A stretch of DNA of 64,000 nucleotides from Natronorubrum halophilum (GCF_003670115.1 NZ_QQTY01000005.1:404535-468534); one strand, 5' to 3'; positions 51,950 through 61,950 are shown, counted from the first letter of the stretch. Numbers and translations are program-made. The notes: generated by a model from the letters alone, not told the origin.

Positions 51950-52113
51950 ATCGATCTCGAATCCCCGTTGCTTCGGTTCGGGTTGAAACGGATCAGCCGA
52001 CGAGTTGCCGTAGTGATGATACGGACGGTTCGTTCTTCCTTCCTTACCGGTCACCGATTCGTCCCTGTGTGATTTGGCGGCGCACACTAGTACGGACGGT
52101 CCCAACGACGGGT

Positions 52114-52503
52114 ATGATTCCAGTCATCTCCGATCCGGAATCGTTGACGGCCGTCTCCGCCGGCTCTAACACCGAGTCGGATTCGCGCGACGTCCTCGCC
52201 GACTCGCGACGCCGGGCCGTGCTCCGCTACCTGGACGCCCGCGAGGGCCCCGTCTCGCTATCGGATCTCGCGGACCACCTCGTGCTCGAGGGCCGGACGG
52301 AAGACCGAAGCGCGCTCTCCGGTTACGGTGACGCGCTCCTCGGGGCGCGCCGTCGCATCCGGATTTCGCTTCGCCACGGTCACGTCCCGAAGTTGGCGGA
52401 CGCCGACGCCGTCGCGTTCGATCACGAGACGAACACCGTTTCGCTGGGCGAACGGAGCGCGGAGTTCCTCGAGCGAGTCGCGGCGATCGACGACGCCCGG
52501 TAG
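52114..52503 (+). CDS. Haloarchaeal HTH protein (DUF7344-like)
   Basis: A 129-residue protein. SRDVLADSRRRAVLRYLDAR, EGPVSLSDLADHLVLEGRTE and RIRISLRHGHVPKLADADAV form a winged-helix with the wing in VAFDHETNTVSLGE. Such stand-alone HTH proteins are common in haloarchaea and probably regulate neighbouring or distant genes. The ATG at 52114 is chosen over an in-frame start at 52069. Convergent with uspA (60 bases between stops). A second copy of this kind is at 63287-63646. Confidence 0.75.
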   Translation: MIPVISDPESLTAVSAGSNTESDSRDVLADSRRRAVLRYLDAREGPVSLSDLADHLVLEGRTEDRSALSGYGDALLGARRRIRISLRHGHVPKLADADAVAFDHETNTVSLGERSAEFLERVAAIDDAR

Positions 52504-52563
52504 TCCGGCAGCGTCGCCGAGACATCGATCTCGAAACTCGATGAAGACCACAGGCGTAATGCG

Positions 52564-52998
52564 CTACGACGACCCGGCCTGTGGCAGGGCAACGACCGGG
52601 ACGGACGCCTCTTTGACCAGTCGCCGCGCCACGTTCCCGGTGAGTAGTTCCGCAAACCGGTTGCTCTTTCGGGGAGTGAAGACGACGGCGTCGACGTCGC
52701 GCGCCTCCGCTTCGGCGAAAATCCGTTCGACGATGTCGGTGCCGTAGAGCACGTCCGTCTCGATCGCCGCGTTCGTGGACTCGAGTGGCCGACGCGTCCG
52801 CTCGAATATCTCCTCGGCATACTCCTCGCGTTGGTCCATCGAGGCCTTGTCTGGCGCGCCGCCGGCCTTTTCGATCACGTTGACGATCACGACCGAACTC
52901 GTCGACGCGAGATAGGGAGCGAGCGCTTCGGCCGTCCGCTCGCCGTCGTCCGGATCCGCCGCTGGGACGAGGATCGTCCCCTCGAACGTGAGCGTCAC
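52564..52998 (-). CDS. Universal stress protein (UspA family)
   Basis: A 144-residue UspA-fold protein. VTLTFEGTILVPAADPDDGE, VVIVNVIEKAGGAPDKAS, ESTNAAIETDVLYGTDIVER and IFAEAEARDVDAVVFTPRKS are the domain. The ATP-binding segment is LLTGNVARRLVKEASVPVVA, where canonical G-x2-G-x9-G(S/T) is modified to TGNVARRLVKEASVP. Nucleotide binding is therefore uncertain. The start is a GTG at 52998. Confidence 0.85.
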   Translation of the reverse strand: MTLTFEGTILVPAADPDDGERTAEALAPYLASTSSVVIVNVIEKAGGAPDKASMDQREEYAEEIFERTRRPLESTNAAIETDVLYGTDIVERIFAEAEARDVDAVVFTPRKSNRFAELLTGNVARRLVKEASVPVVALPQAGSS

Positions 52999-53162
52999 CG
53001 CGAGTCCTCCGACCGCTCGTGATCGCTCGTCGAACTACCGGTGCAGACGCGTTCCAGTTCCATACCCGACGTTCGACCTACCGCATGAAAAAAGTACAGT
53101 CAACGGTGAGCGATCGCGAGACGGATCGTAGTTACGCTGCAGGTGGCTCGCGAGTACGATTA

Positions 53163-54170
53163 TCAGGGGAGTACCTGATTCTCGAGTTCAGCGGCTGGAT
53201 CGTGGGCGAACCGACGGGCGTTCTCCGCGACGATATCTGCGAGTCGCTCGTAGTACTCGGGAGTGTAGCCCGCGTTGTGCGGCGTGATCTGGACGTTCTC
53301 GAGGGTCCATAGCGGGTGCTCTTCGGGGAGCGGTTCGGGGTCGGTGACGTCCAGCGACGCGCCACGGATCCAGTTCGAACGTAGCGCCTCGACGAGCGCG
53401 TCGGTGTCGACGACCGGCCCGCGCGCGATATTGACGAGGACGGCGTCGGGGTCGAGCGTCACAAACGCCTCGCGGTCGAGCAGCCCTCGAGTGGTTTCGG
53501 TGAGCGGACACGCGAGGACGAGATAGTCCGTTTTCGCCAGCGCCGCGTCGAAGGCGTCCCCCTCGAAACCGATCACCTCGTCCGTCGGTCCGCCCTTTTC
53601 GGGCGTATAACGCGCGCCGATCGTCTCGACGCCGAAGGGCTCGAGGCGCTCGCAGACCGCCCGTCCGATCGCTCCGAGCCCGACGATCGTTACCGTCGAT
53701 CCCTGCAGTTCGTGGGTCTGATAGTGACGCCACTCCCGGCGGCGCTGGTGGCGCGCCCCGACGTGAAACCGGCGCGCGAATCGGAGGATCGCCCCCAGCA
53801 CGTGCTCGCCGATGTTGGGGCCGTGGACTCCGGACGCGTTCGTCACCGTGACGCCGCGTTCCTCGAGTCGCTCGAGGGGAAGGTGGCCAGTCCCCGCGTA
53901 CGCACACGCGAAGACTTCGAGGTTCTCGGCGGCCTCGAGGAGGTCGTCACCGAGCGTCATTCCGGTAACGAATCGGGCGTCTTCGATCTTCTCGCGCTCC
54001 TCGGCGGGCGTTCGGGCGAGTTCGACCGTCCGGTTCGGAAGCCGCTCGCGGACGGCGGCGACGTACTGTTCGACCGGGATCCCGTGGGTCCCCGTTCGGA
54101 GGACGAGTACGTCAGCCGTGTCCGTGATCGCGGTGGCATCGCCTTCGACATCGCTCCCAAAGTCGGTCAT
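53163..54170 (-). CDS. D-2-hydroxyacid dehydrogenase family protein
   Basis: A 335-residue NAD-dependent dehydrogenase. The Rossmann motif is GSTVTIVGLGAIGRAVCERL. The catalytic triad is Arg in LVNIARGPVVDTDALVEALR, Glu in GASLDVTDPEPLPEEHPLW, and His in QITPHNAGYTPEYYERLADI. Typical for glycerate, lactate or hydroxypyruvate reductases; exact substrate not assigned. The ATG at 54170 removes a basic N-terminal extension of the longer frame. Divergent from the GGR-type reductase at 54341. Confidence 0.9.
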   Translation of the reverse strand: MTDFGSDVEGDATAITDTADVLVLRTGTHGIPVEQYVAAVRERLPNRTVELARTPAEEREKIEDARFVTGMTLGDDLLEAAENLEVFACAYAGTGHLPLERLEERGVTVTNASGVHGPNIGEHVLGAILRFARRFHVGARHQRRREWRHYQTHELQGSTVTIVGLGAIGRAVCERLEPFGVETIGARYTPEKGGPTDEVIGFEGDAFDAALAKTDYLVLACPLTETTRGLLDREAFVTLDPDAVLVNIARGPVVDTDALVEALRSNWIRGASLDVTDPEPLPEEHPLWTLENVQITPHNAGYTPEYYERLADIVAENARRFAHDPAAELENQVLP

Positions 54171-54340
54171 GTCCGGTTCCTCGAGCGGTGTGATCAAAAG
54201 CGTTCGTCTCCCAGCAGTCGACTCGGGACGTACGCGTCGAGACGCGGGCCGCCGCCGCGGGAGTATACCGTCTCGCGTGGCATTCATCCCTGACAGGAAT
54301 TTCACGCAGTTTAAGACGGCCGACTGAGTTTCACTGGTGT

Positions 54341-55732
54341 ATGGAACGCGTTGACGTCGCCATCGTCGGTGGGGGCCCCGCAGGTACGTCCGCAGCCGAA
54401 CGGGCCGCCGTCCACGGTGCCGAGACGGTCCTCTTCGAACAGGGCGTCCCGCGGGAAGACCGCGACGGAATCGGTCCGGATTCGACCGACGCCGCCGGCA
54501 TGCTTGACTACTGGATCGACATCATGGACTTCGACTATCGGGAGATTCCCGACGAGGTCATCCACCGGGAACTCGAGGCGACCGAATTCATCGGTCCCAA
54601 CAGCGCCGTCAGACTGACGACGACCGGAATCGAAGCCAGCTATCCCAAGTTCGGCTACACCTTCCACCGCGCACGAATGGACGACTGGCTCCACGAACGC
54701 GCGGACGACGCCGGCGCTGATCTCCGCGTCGGGACCGGCGTCAAAGACCTCGAGACGGATCTCCGGGCCTCGAGTTCGAAGGGGCCGACTCACACGTTGA
54801 CCCTCTCGAACGGCGACCAGCTCGAGGCACAGTACGTCGTCCTCGCCGACGGTCCGCAGCGTCGAATCACCCTCGACGCGCTCGACCAGTTTACGGCACC
54901 CGGCCGCAGCGTCTCCGACTACCTCTCGCCGCCGACGGCCAACCACATCGCCTACCAGGAGTATCGAGAGTTCCCCGAAGAGCTATTCGAGGAGTTCGAG
55001 GACACCCTCAAATTCTGGTGGGGCTACATGCCCGGCGAGACCGCCTACCCGTGGGTGTTCCCCAACGACGGGACGGTCGCCCGCGTCGGCCTGACGATGC
55101 CCATCGGTATGGAACTCGAGGATGTCGAAAACCCCGGCTCCTACCGGTTGCTCCACCCCGACGACGACCAACTGCCGTCGGGGTCGGAGTACATCACCCG
55201 GCTGCTCGAGCAGGAGTACGGCGACGAGTACGACGTCGAGGAGGACATCCCGATCGTCGAGGACCGCGGAAAGTCGAAGGGGACCGAAACCTATCCGATC
55301 TCGTCGACGCGACCGATCGAGTCGCCCGTCGGTGCGAACATCGCCGTCGCCGGCGGCGCGATGGGGACGACGTCGGCCTTCCACGAGGGCGGCTACCACG
55401 TCGCCGTTCGCACGGGGAAAATCGCGGGTCGACTGGCCGGGACGGACTCGCTCGAGAACTACAACGACATCTGGAAACGCGCCATCGGCGACGAAATCCT
55501 TCGAAACGTCGCCTTTGCCGATATCGTCAAGGACTACCAGCCCGACGACTGGGACTGGGCCTTCGACGTCATCAACGACATGCAGAGCAGCGGCACCGGA
55601 AACGTGATGACCGGCAGGGGATACTCCGCCGGCCTCGGCGCAACGAAGATCTTACTCGCCTACAAGAAACGGAAGTTCGACTACCGTAACGGCGGCTACG
55701 TCCAGCTGCGCGAAGACGAGTATCTCTACTGA
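54341..55732 (+). CDS. Geranylgeranyl-reductase-family flavoprotein
   Basis: A 463-residue FAD-dependent reductase of the digeranylgeranylglycerophospholipid reductase group. FAD sites: RVDVAIVGGGPAGTSAAERA, VVLADGPQRRITLDAL and VGANIAVAGGAMGTTSAFHE GG (as GGYHVAVRTGKIAGRL). WWGYMPGETAYPWVFPNDGT is the substrate-tunnel segment of the family. It is longer than the about 400-residue GGR, so it may reduce other isoprenoids. The C-terminus ends EDEYLY. Upstream is the divergent hydroxyacid dehydrogenase; downstream is coxC. Confidence 0.85.
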   Translation: MERVDVAIVGGGPAGTSAAERAAVHGAETVLFEQGVPREDRDGIGPDSTDAAGMLDYWIDIMDFDYREIPDEVIHRELEATEFIGPNSAVRLTTTGIEASYPKFGYTFHRARMDDWLHERADDAGADLRVGTGVKDLETDLRASSSKGPTHTLTLSNGDQLEAQYVVLADGPQRRITLDALDQFTAPGRSVSDYLSPPTANHIAYQEYREFPEELFEEFEDTLKFWWGYMPGETAYPWVFPNDGTVARVGLTMPIGMELEDVENPGSYRLLHPDDDQLPSGSEYITRLLEQEYGDEYDVEEDIPIVEDRGKSKGTETYPISSTRPIESPVGANIAVAGGAMGTTSAFHEGGYHVAVRTGKIAGRLAGTDSLENYNDIWKRAIGDEILRNVAFADIVKDYQPDDWDWAFDVINDMQSSGTGNVMTGRGYSAGLGATKILLAYKKRKFDYRNGGYVQLREDEYLY

Positions 55733-55875
55733 ATTCCGCGTTCTCCCTCGGAATGTCTCGAGTCGAGAGGAAACGCCTTCCGCTCACGAGCGTTCGTACC
55801 CGATTGTCAGCGTACGAACTCGATACGAGACCGTAAACGGCGATCTTTTTTCCGACTCGACGTGGAACCGGGAGT

Positions 55876-56844
55876 ATGAGCGCCCGGTTCAGCGACTCGA
55901 GCGATTCGGACGACGGGCCAGTTGAGACACCGGTGATCCGGACCGATGGGTCCGGCCACGAGGCCTCACGCGGCGATCCACCGGACGGACACGCCGGCCC
56001 CGTCGGTCCCAGCACGCCGGAAAACTACGGCGGGCCGGGAGACCACTCCGAACACGGCGACGACGGACACGAACACCGCAGCCGCTGGCCCCTCGTCGCC
56101 GCACTCGGTGCCGGCGGCCTCTACAGCGGACTCGCGATCGCCCTGCTCGGGATTACAGCCGGCGTCGTACCGCCGCTGCTCGGGGTTTTCCTCGCCGTCG
56201 TCGGGACGATGGGCCTGCTGGCCGGCGTCGCCGGCTGGGTCGACGAAGCGTTTCTCGCGCCCGCCCGAAACGGAGTCGGGCCGACGAAGTCGCGTGATTC
56301 GTACGTCTCGACGACGCTGCTCTTCCTCGCGACCGACGTCTCGACGTTCGGCGCACTGATCATCTACTACTTCTTCGTCCGAATCGGTAGCTGGCCGCCG
56401 GCGGAGTTACCGCCGCTTTTGACCTCGCTCGTGGTAGTCAACACGCTGATCCTGATCTCGAGCAGCGTGACGTTCCACTACGCCCACGAGGCCCTGTACG
56501 ACGGGAACCGGCGTCGGTTTTTAGCACTGCTCGGGACGACGCTCGCCCTCGGGATCGTCTTCCTCGGCGGACAGGCCTACGAGTACTACGAGTTCATCGT
56601 CCACGAGGGCTTTTCCCTTTCCGAAGGTATCTTCGGGAGCGCCTTCTTCGGGCTAACCGGCCTCCACGGGATCCACGTCGCGTTGGGCATCGGCGGCATC
56701 GCCGTCCTCTTCTGGCGGGCGCTGCGAGGGTACTACGGCCCAGACCAGGACACCTCCATCGCGACCGTCTCGTTGTACTGGCACTTCGTCGACATCGTCT
56801 GGGTGTTCCTCGTGACCGTCCTCTACGTCGGTGCCAGCGTCTGA
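55876..56844 (+). CDS. coxC: Cytochrome c oxidase subunit III (haem-copper oxidase)
   Basis: A 322-residue membrane subunit. The first 70 residues are acidic and His/Gly-rich, unusual as a long cytoplasmic leader. Seven hydrophobic helices follow: for example WPLVAALGAGGLYSGLAIAL, STTLLFLATDVSTFGALIIY, LVVVNTLILISSSVTFHYAH, FLGGQAYEYYEFIVHEGF, FFGLTGLHGIHVALGIGGIA, WHFVDIVWVFLVTVLYVG. The W-H-F-V-D-x-V-W motif is typical of subunit III. A T-rich stretch upstream (CGATCTTTTTTCCG) may be part of the promoter. coxA and coxB are about 3-6 kb downstream. Confidence 0.92.
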   Translation: MSARFSDSSDSDDGPVETPVIRTDGSGHEASRGDPPDGHAGPVGPSTPENYGGPGDHSEHGDDGHEHRSRWPLVAALGAGGLYSGLAIALLGITAGVVPPLLGVFLAVVGTMGLLAGVAGWVDEAFLAPARNGVGPTKSRDSYVSTTLLFLATDVSTFGALIIYYFFVRIGSWPPAELPPLLTSLVVVNTLILISSSVTFHYAHEALYDGNRRRFLALLGTTLALGIVFLGGQAYEYYEFIVHEGFSLSEGIFGSAFFGLTGLHGIHVALGIGGIAVLFWRALRGYYGPDQDTSIATVSLYWHFVDIVWVFLVTVLYVGASV

Positions 56845-56980
56845 GCCGCCGGGAGCGCGCACTCCGACGGACGGCGACCGCAGCGAGCGCTGATCGCCCC
56901 CGACAACTGTACTCCGGGCGGACGGAAGTTTCGACCGCGCCGGTCGCTCGAACTCCTGTACACCGGTACGCTCGCCCGTC

Positions 56981-57175
56981 TCAAGGACGGTCGTCCCCAG
57001 CCTCGAGGTCCGTCTCGAGAACGCGCAACGTCGGGTCGCCACAGTCACAGAACGCCGTCTGGCCGAGGGGTTTGTGCGTCCCGTCGGGCCAGATCTGAAC
57101 GATACCGATCGCTCCGCAGCGCTCGCACTTCGCCGCGGCGCGCCGTCTCTCGCCGTTTTCGACCACTACATTCAC
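56981..57175 (-). CDS. Small zinc-ribbon-like protein
   Basis: About 64 residues from a GTG at 57175 (or 72 from an ATG at 57199). It reads VENGERRRAAAKCERCGAIG then TAFCDCGDPTLRVLETD. One CxxC and one CxC pair suggest a single zinc site. It is on the minus strand between coxC and the Tat protein gene. The start is uncertain. Confidence 0.6.
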   Translation of the reverse strand: MNVVVENGERRRAAAKCERCGAIGIVQIWPDGTHKPLGQTAFCDCGDPTLRVLETDLEAGDDRP

Positions 57176-57304
57176 CTCACAGGGATGAATTGGTACCACA
57201 GCGAGTCGGGAAAAACCCCGGTGGCCGTTCGTGCTCGATTACACGAACCCACGACCGCGTACGTCCGCCGAGGGCATCCGTTACGGATCGTCTCGAGAGA
57301 GCGC

Positions 57305-57811
57305 TTACTCCTCGGGTGGCGACCCGTCGCCACCTCTCCCGTCCTCGAGTCCGACGGTGACGTACCTGTGATTCGTCTCGGACGGCGACCCCCAAACGGA
57401 GCCGAGCGAAATCGTGTCTCCGGACCGGAGCGCGCCCGTCCGGGCCTCCGTCTCGGGTCCCCCGTTGCCGTTTCCTTCGGGTCCGGGCGTCGCTCCATCG
57501 CGACCGTCGTCCGCGAACAGAAGCGCCTGATACGATGGGGCGTGGTCGTAGGAGATCACGTACGTTTGATACGGCCCCTCGAGTCCCGTCGGCTGCCAGG
57601 TTATGGCGTCATCGACCGTGATCTGACTGTTCGGTATGTGCTGATAGGATCGCATCAGTCCCTGCTCGAGTGGCCGACTCGAGTCGGCGTTACCCCGGGC
57701 GTCACCGGACGCTGCGCCTGCACTCGAGGGACCGACGAGAACCCCCGTCGTGGCCAGTCCGTACTTGATGAACGTTCGTCGCGATGTCGATCCTGAGGTG
57801 TCCTGTTGCAT
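57305..57811 (-). CDS. Tat-exported protein, unknown
   Basis: A 168-residue protein, MQQDTSGSTSRRTFIKYGLA then TTGVLVGPSSAGAASG, a twin-arginine signal (S-R-R-T-F-I-K). There is no lipobox Cys, so cleavage gives a soluble exocytoplasmic protein. The mature part contains ITWQPTGLEGPYQTYVISYD, HAPSYQALLFADDGRDG and NHRYVTVGLEDGRG, a likely small beta domain. An acidic end and proline-rich loops follow. It is divergent from the manganese catalase with 142 bases between starts. No function known. Confidence 0.7.
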   Translation of the reverse strand: MQQDTSGSTSRRTFIKYGLATTGVLVGPSSAGAASGDARGNADSSRPLEQGLMRSYQHIPNSQITVDDAITWQPTGLEGPYQTYVISYDHAPSYQALLFADDGRDGATPGPEGNGNGGPETEARTGALRSGDTISLGSVWGSPSETNHRYVTVGLEDGRGGDGSPPEE

Positions 57812-57953
57812 TGGTAGTACCATCTTTACGTCCGACCACCGAGGCTATCATAATGGTTTGCCATGCTGACACAACGCCGCCACCATATGTCAGTACAACG
57901 GCGCGTAGGCAAGTAACACCATTATCAGGATCGTTGTGGGGAGAACGGAGTGG

Positions 57954-58865
57954 ATGTTCTTCCAAGAACCGGAACTCCAGTACGAGGTTACCGTCGAAGA
58001 ACCGGATCCCCACTTCGCCAAGCTTCTGCAGCAAGCGATCGGCGGCCAGGAGGGCGAGATGCGCGTCGCCATGCAGTACATGTTCCAGGCCTGGGCGCTG
58101 CCCGAGGACTACGAGGAATATCGGAACCTGCTGATGGAAACCGCCGCCGAGGAGCTCGGTCACATCGAAATGCTCGCCACCGCGGTCACGAAGAACCTCC
58201 GAGGCTCGCCCAAGCAGATGGACGACGACGCCCGGGAAACCGCAGCCACCGCCGCGGCGATGACCGGACAGAACCCGCGTCAGTTCCTCTCGGCCGGCCA
58301 GTCGGCGATGCCCGTCGACAGCAACGGCGTTCCGTTCACCGGGGGCTATATCGCCGCGTCGGGCAACCTCGCCGGGGATCTCTACGCGAACGTGATGGCC
58401 GAGGCGACCGGTCGGACCCTCGCAACTCGCCTCTGGGAGTACACCGACGATCCGGGCATGAAGGACATGCTCTCCTATCTAATCGCCCGGGACACCATGC
58501 ACCAGAACCAGTGGCTCGAGGCCCTGGAAACGTTGGACGATCCGGTGCCGGTGCCCGCGAGCTTTCCGCAGGAACAGGAGAACCAGGAATACAACTACAC
58601 GTTCATCTCGACCCGGTGCGAACAGCAGCCCGATCCCGGCTACCCCTGGACCCAGGGCGAAGCGCCGGACGGCAAGGGCCAGTTCTCCTACGCCCCCGAA
58701 CAGCCGGGTGACGGAGAGGTCGTCGCTCCCCAGCCGGATCCGATGACGAACAACGAACCGAACAGAACCGACGAGTCGACCACCAACGGGTCGAACACGG
58801 CGAGCGGATCGGACGCCGCGACCGATTCGAACAAGTCGAACACCTCTAACGAGTCGAACAGGTAG
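57954..58865 (+). CDS. Manganese catalase
   Basis: Dimanganese enzyme splitting hydrogen peroxide. The catalytic four-helix bundle covers about residues 1-200. Metal ligands appear as Glu in QEGEMRVAMQYMFQ, Glu/His in ETAAEELGHIEMLATAV and His in LIARDTMHQNQWLEALE. The PVDSNGVPFTGGYI loop and the C-terminal TFISTRCEQQPDPGYPWTQG segment are family features. A 90-residue Asn/Ser/Asp-rich tail extends it to 303 residues, beyond the usual 270-280. The ATG at 57954 matches the family start MFFQEPELQYEVTVEE. It lies inside the terminal oxidase gene region. Confidence 0.93.
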   Translation: MFFQEPELQYEVTVEEPDPHFAKLLQQAIGGQEGEMRVAMQYMFQAWALPEDYEEYRNLLMETAAEELGHIEMLATAVTKNLRGSPKQMDDDARETAATAAAMTGQNPRQFLSAGQSAMPVDSNGVPFTGGYIAASGNLAGDLYANVMAEATGRTLATRLWEYTDDPGMKDMLSYLIARDTMHQNQWLEALETLDDPVPVPASFPQEQENQEYNYTFISTRCEQQPDPGYPWTQGEAPDGKGQFSYAPEQPGDGEVVAPQPDPMTNNEPNRTDESTTNGSNTASGSDAATDSNKSNTSNESNR

Positions 58866-58966
58866 CACGAGCGCGACGCACCCGCCTCGTTTCGTACCGT
58901 TGCGCTTCCCGATCGACACCAGTCGAACGTAGTTTTCGATCCCGGAATCATCGATGGAACCGAGCG

Positions 58967-59539
58967 CTAGCGTTGCATCCGCTCCTCGAAGCCGGCCATC
59001 TTCCGATAGATTGGCGGTGTCAACACGCCCAGAACGCCGATGAAAATCGCGACGCCGCCGATCGGGAACAACAGCGGCTCGACCTCGAGACAGGTATTTT
59101 GAGACGTGATCTGGACGTAGTAGCGCTCGCCTTCGTACTCGACGATCACCCCCTCGAGCAGCGCCTCCTCGTTCGAACCCTCGCCGTCGATTGTCCCCTC
59201 CCGAAGCGGACTGTCGATCGCTTCCTCGAGGGCTTGTCGTTCGGCGGTCGAGAGTTCCTGGGCTGGCAGTTCCTCGATAGTCGCCGTCGCTCCGCCGTAT
59301 TCGTCCGCGGGTGTGGCCGAGATCGTCGGCTCACCGCAGAGACCGACGCCGTCCTGAACGACGACGTAGCCGCCGACGATCGCGAGCGGAATACCGACGG
59401 CGATCAGGACGACGCCGAGAAAGGGTGCCGCGTACGTCAACAGTATCGACTCCGTCTCCAGCGTCGGTTCGATCGGACCCGTCTCGTCGGTGGCGGGCGG
59501 TTCGGTCGCGTCGGGAGACGGGTCGTCATCGGCGCTCAT
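58967..59539 (-). CDS. Membrane protein of the coxA operon, unknown
   Basis: A 190-residue protein with two transmembrane helices (LTYAAPFLGVVLIAVGIPLA and LLFPIGGVAIFIGVLGVLTP) flanking an exocytoplasmic domain. The domain has two cysteines, in GVGLCGEPTISATP and SQNTCLEVEPL, perhaps a disulfide. The first 30 residues are acidic. It overlaps the coxA stop by four bases (ATGA), so it is co-translated with coxA and is likely an accessory or assembly subunit (inference). Confidence 0.8.
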   Translation of the reverse strand: MSADDDPSPDATEPPATDETGPIEPTLETESILLTYAAPFLGVVLIAVGIPLAIVGGYVVVQDGVGLCGEPTISATPADEYGGATATIEELPAQELSTAERQALEEAIDSPLREGTIDGEGSNEEALLEGVIVEYEGERYYVQITSQNTCLEVEPLLFPIGGVAIFIGVLGVLTPPIYRKMAGFEERMQR

Positions 59540-61848
59540 TCGTTCTCGTCCCCCGTAGACGGACGGCGTTGGCGACCGCCGAGGAACGCGATCGTGCCGG
59601 CGAGTCCGAGCCCGTAGATCCAGTGAGCGAGCAAGACGAAGAGGAGGTACGTCACCAGTTCGAGGCCGAGCTGGCCGGTATAGAAGGCGAGCGCGAATCC
59701 CGAGGCGATGACGGTCGCGTACCACAGCCCCGTGACGAGCGTGAGCTCACCCGGTAAGTACTCACCCAGCGATAGGAACAGCAGCGGCCAAACCGTCATT
59801 CCGCCGACGAGGAAGAGCCCGTAGCCCAGGGTGAGGTTGGCCGGCAGCCCGACGAACGTCGCGAGGTTCGCGAAGGACTCGAGTTCGAACGCGCCCAGCA
59901 CCACCGCGACGAGGAGCACGCCGGTCATGAACATCGTACCGACGAAGCCGCCGACCGCACCCGTTCCAGCATCGTTGGCGGCGGTCCGCGCGACCGGTTT
60001 GATCCGGCTGTACAGCGACAACGGCCGATCCTCCTGGGCCGGTACGTACGACGGGCGGGTTTCGTCGGGTTCGCTCGGTGGCACCCCGTGCTTGCGCTCG
60101 AGGCGATCCTCGAACCATTGCCACTCGGGGGTGAACTGCTCGGTCGCTTTCAGCTCCCAGGGATCGGCGGTTTCGATGGGCGCACCCTGAAAGTACGACC
60201 AGAGCATGTTGTACAGCCACATGAGGACGCTGATCCCGATCAGAAAGGCACCGACGGTTGCGACGACCTGTAGCCACGCGTACTCCGGTGGGTAGGTCGC
60301 GTATCGACGGGGGAGCTCGAGGAAGCCGAGCGCCATCAGCGTCATGAACGTGAGCGCAGCGCCGATGACGAGCAGCGACGACTGGAAGATCGCGAGCCGT
60401 CGATCGTACATCCGGCCGGTGATCAAGGGATACCAGTAGTAGCTTGCGGCGAACATCATGAGGGGGATGATCCCCATGAGGATGAGATGGAAGTGACCGA
60501 CGACGTAGTAGGTGCCGTGGTAGATGATGTCAACCGGAATCACGGCGAGGAAGATGCCGGTGACACCGCCGACGATGAACAGACCGATCGAGCCGACACA
60601 GAGTATCGTCGGCGCGGCGAGCTTGACGTCCCCGTTCCACATGGTGGTGATCCAGTTGAATACCTTGATCGCGCTGGGAACGGCGATGGCGATAGAGGTG
60701 GCCATGAAACTCGCCCGGATGCGGGGATCGATTCCGGTCGTGAACATGTGGTGAGCCCAGACGCCAAACGAGAGGACGCCGATAGCGATCGTCGAGTAGA
60801 CGATGAATTTGAAGCCGAACAGCTTTCGCCCGACGAACTTCGGCAGTATGAGGCTCATGAGCCCGGTCGCTGGCAGGAAGATGATGTACACCTCGGGGTG
60901 GCCCCAGAACCAGAGCAAGTGCTGCCAGAGGATCGGACCGCCGCCCTCGACGGCGAAAAACGTCGTCCCGAAGTTTCGATCGAACAACAACATGAGCAAC
61001 GCGGTTCCCAACAGCGGGAACGCAAAGACGATGATCGCACTCGTCACGAGCATGTTCCAGGAAAAGATATCGAGGTTCGCCCAACCGATCGACTCGTCGC
61101 GCTCGTAGACGATGGTCGTGATGAAGTTGATCGCCCCGATCGTGGTAGCGATGCCACTCAAATGCAGCCCTAACAGGAGGAAATTCGTCTGCGGGTTCGG
61201 AGCCAGTGACAGGGGCGGATACATCGTCCACCCGATCGCCGGCTCCTGAAACGCAAACAGAACCGACAGCCACTCCGACGGAACGACAACTGCGAGCAAC
61301 GAACCGGTTACTTCGGCGACGATTCCCAGCCGAGCGAGCAACAGCGACGGGGGTAACAGCCAGAACCCGACCGCGTTGAGCCGCGGAAACGCCATGTCGT
61401 CAGCACCGATCAGCAGCGGCAGAAAGTAGTTCCCGATGCCGAAGAAGACGGGCGTGACGAAGAAGATCAGCATCGTCAGCCCGTGCATCGTGAACAGTTC
61501 GTTGTACGTCTGCTCGGTCCAGAGGTTCGCTTCGGGAGTCAACAGGTGCGTCCGAATCATCATCGCGTCAATTCCGCCCCAGATCGCCGCGACGGTGCCG
61601 AACGCGATGTAGAGCAGGCCGATCTCACGGTGGTTGGTCGTCGTCGTCCAGTGAACGGCGGCGGACTTGAGGTCGGCCAGGTCGAACCGACGCCTGCGAC
61701 CCGTCGCGTAGCCCCCGTCCGGTGACGGATCGGATCGCAACCGACGCGCCAACACGACCGTCAGGAGACAGCTAACGATGACGATTCCGAACAGTGAAAC
61801 CTCCACGAGTGCACGGTTCATCGTCACCCGCCACCCCCAGTCATCCAT
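59536..61848 (-). CDS. coxA: Haem-copper oxidase subunit I (cytochrome c oxidase)
   Basis: Catalytic subunit, 770 residues, with the A-type core and a C-terminal extension of several helices (about 640-770) beyond the usual subunit I length. Ligands: haem a His in LFTMHGLTMLIFFVTP and HFHLILMG. CuB ligands are WGHPEVYIIFLP (His and crosslinked Tyr) and VWAHHMFTTG. The K-channel Lys is in VPSAIKVFNWITTMW. It reduces O2 to water and pumps protons. The start at 61848 (MDDWGWRVTMNRALVEV) is used; 61821 (MNRALVEV) is possible. Overlaps the downstream accessory gene by four bases. Confidence 0.95.
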   Translation of the reverse strand: MDDWGWRVTMNRALVEVSLFGIVIVSCLLTVVLARRLRSDPSPDGGYATGRRRRFDLADLKSAAVHWTTTTNHREIGLLYIAFGTVAAIWGGIDAMMIRTHLLTPEANLWTEQTYNELFTMHGLTMLIFFVTPVFFGIGNYFLPLLIGADDMAFPRLNAVGFWLLPPSLLLARLGIVAEVTGSLLAVVVPSEWLSVLFAFQEPAIGWTMYPPLSLAPNPQTNFLLLGLHLSGIATTIGAINFITTIVYERDESIGWANLDIFSWNMLVTSAIIVFAFPLLGTALLMLLFDRNFGTTFFAVEGGGPILWQHLLWFWGHPEVYIIFLPATGLMSLILPKFVGRKLFGFKFIVYSTIAIGVLSFGVWAHHMFTTGIDPRIRASFMATSIAIAVPSAIKVFNWITTMWNGDVKLAAPTILCVGSIGLFIVGGVTGIFLAVIPVDIIYHGTYYVVGHFHLILMGIIPLMMFAASYYWYPLITGRMYDRRLAIFQSSLLVIGAALTFMTLMALGFLELPRRYATYPPEYAWLQVVATVGAFLIGISVLMWLYNMLWSYFQGAPIETADPWELKATEQFTPEWQWFEDRLERKHGVPPSEPDETRPSYVPAQEDRPLSLYSRIKPVARTAANDAGTGAVGGFVGTMFMTGVLLVAVVLGAFELESFANLATFVGLPANLTLGYGLFLVGGMTVWPLLFLSLGEYLPGELTLVTGLWYATVIASGFALAFYTGQLGLELVTYLLFVLLAHWIYGLGLAGTIAFLGGRQRRPSTGDENE

Positions 61849-61950
61849 CCTCGCCGCTCGTCGCCGTGCATAGCGGTAGGCTCATTATCGATTCCAATAA
61901 AGGTGAATAGATGTTCCTATGACTTTCAGCACTACTGATGTTTCTACGAA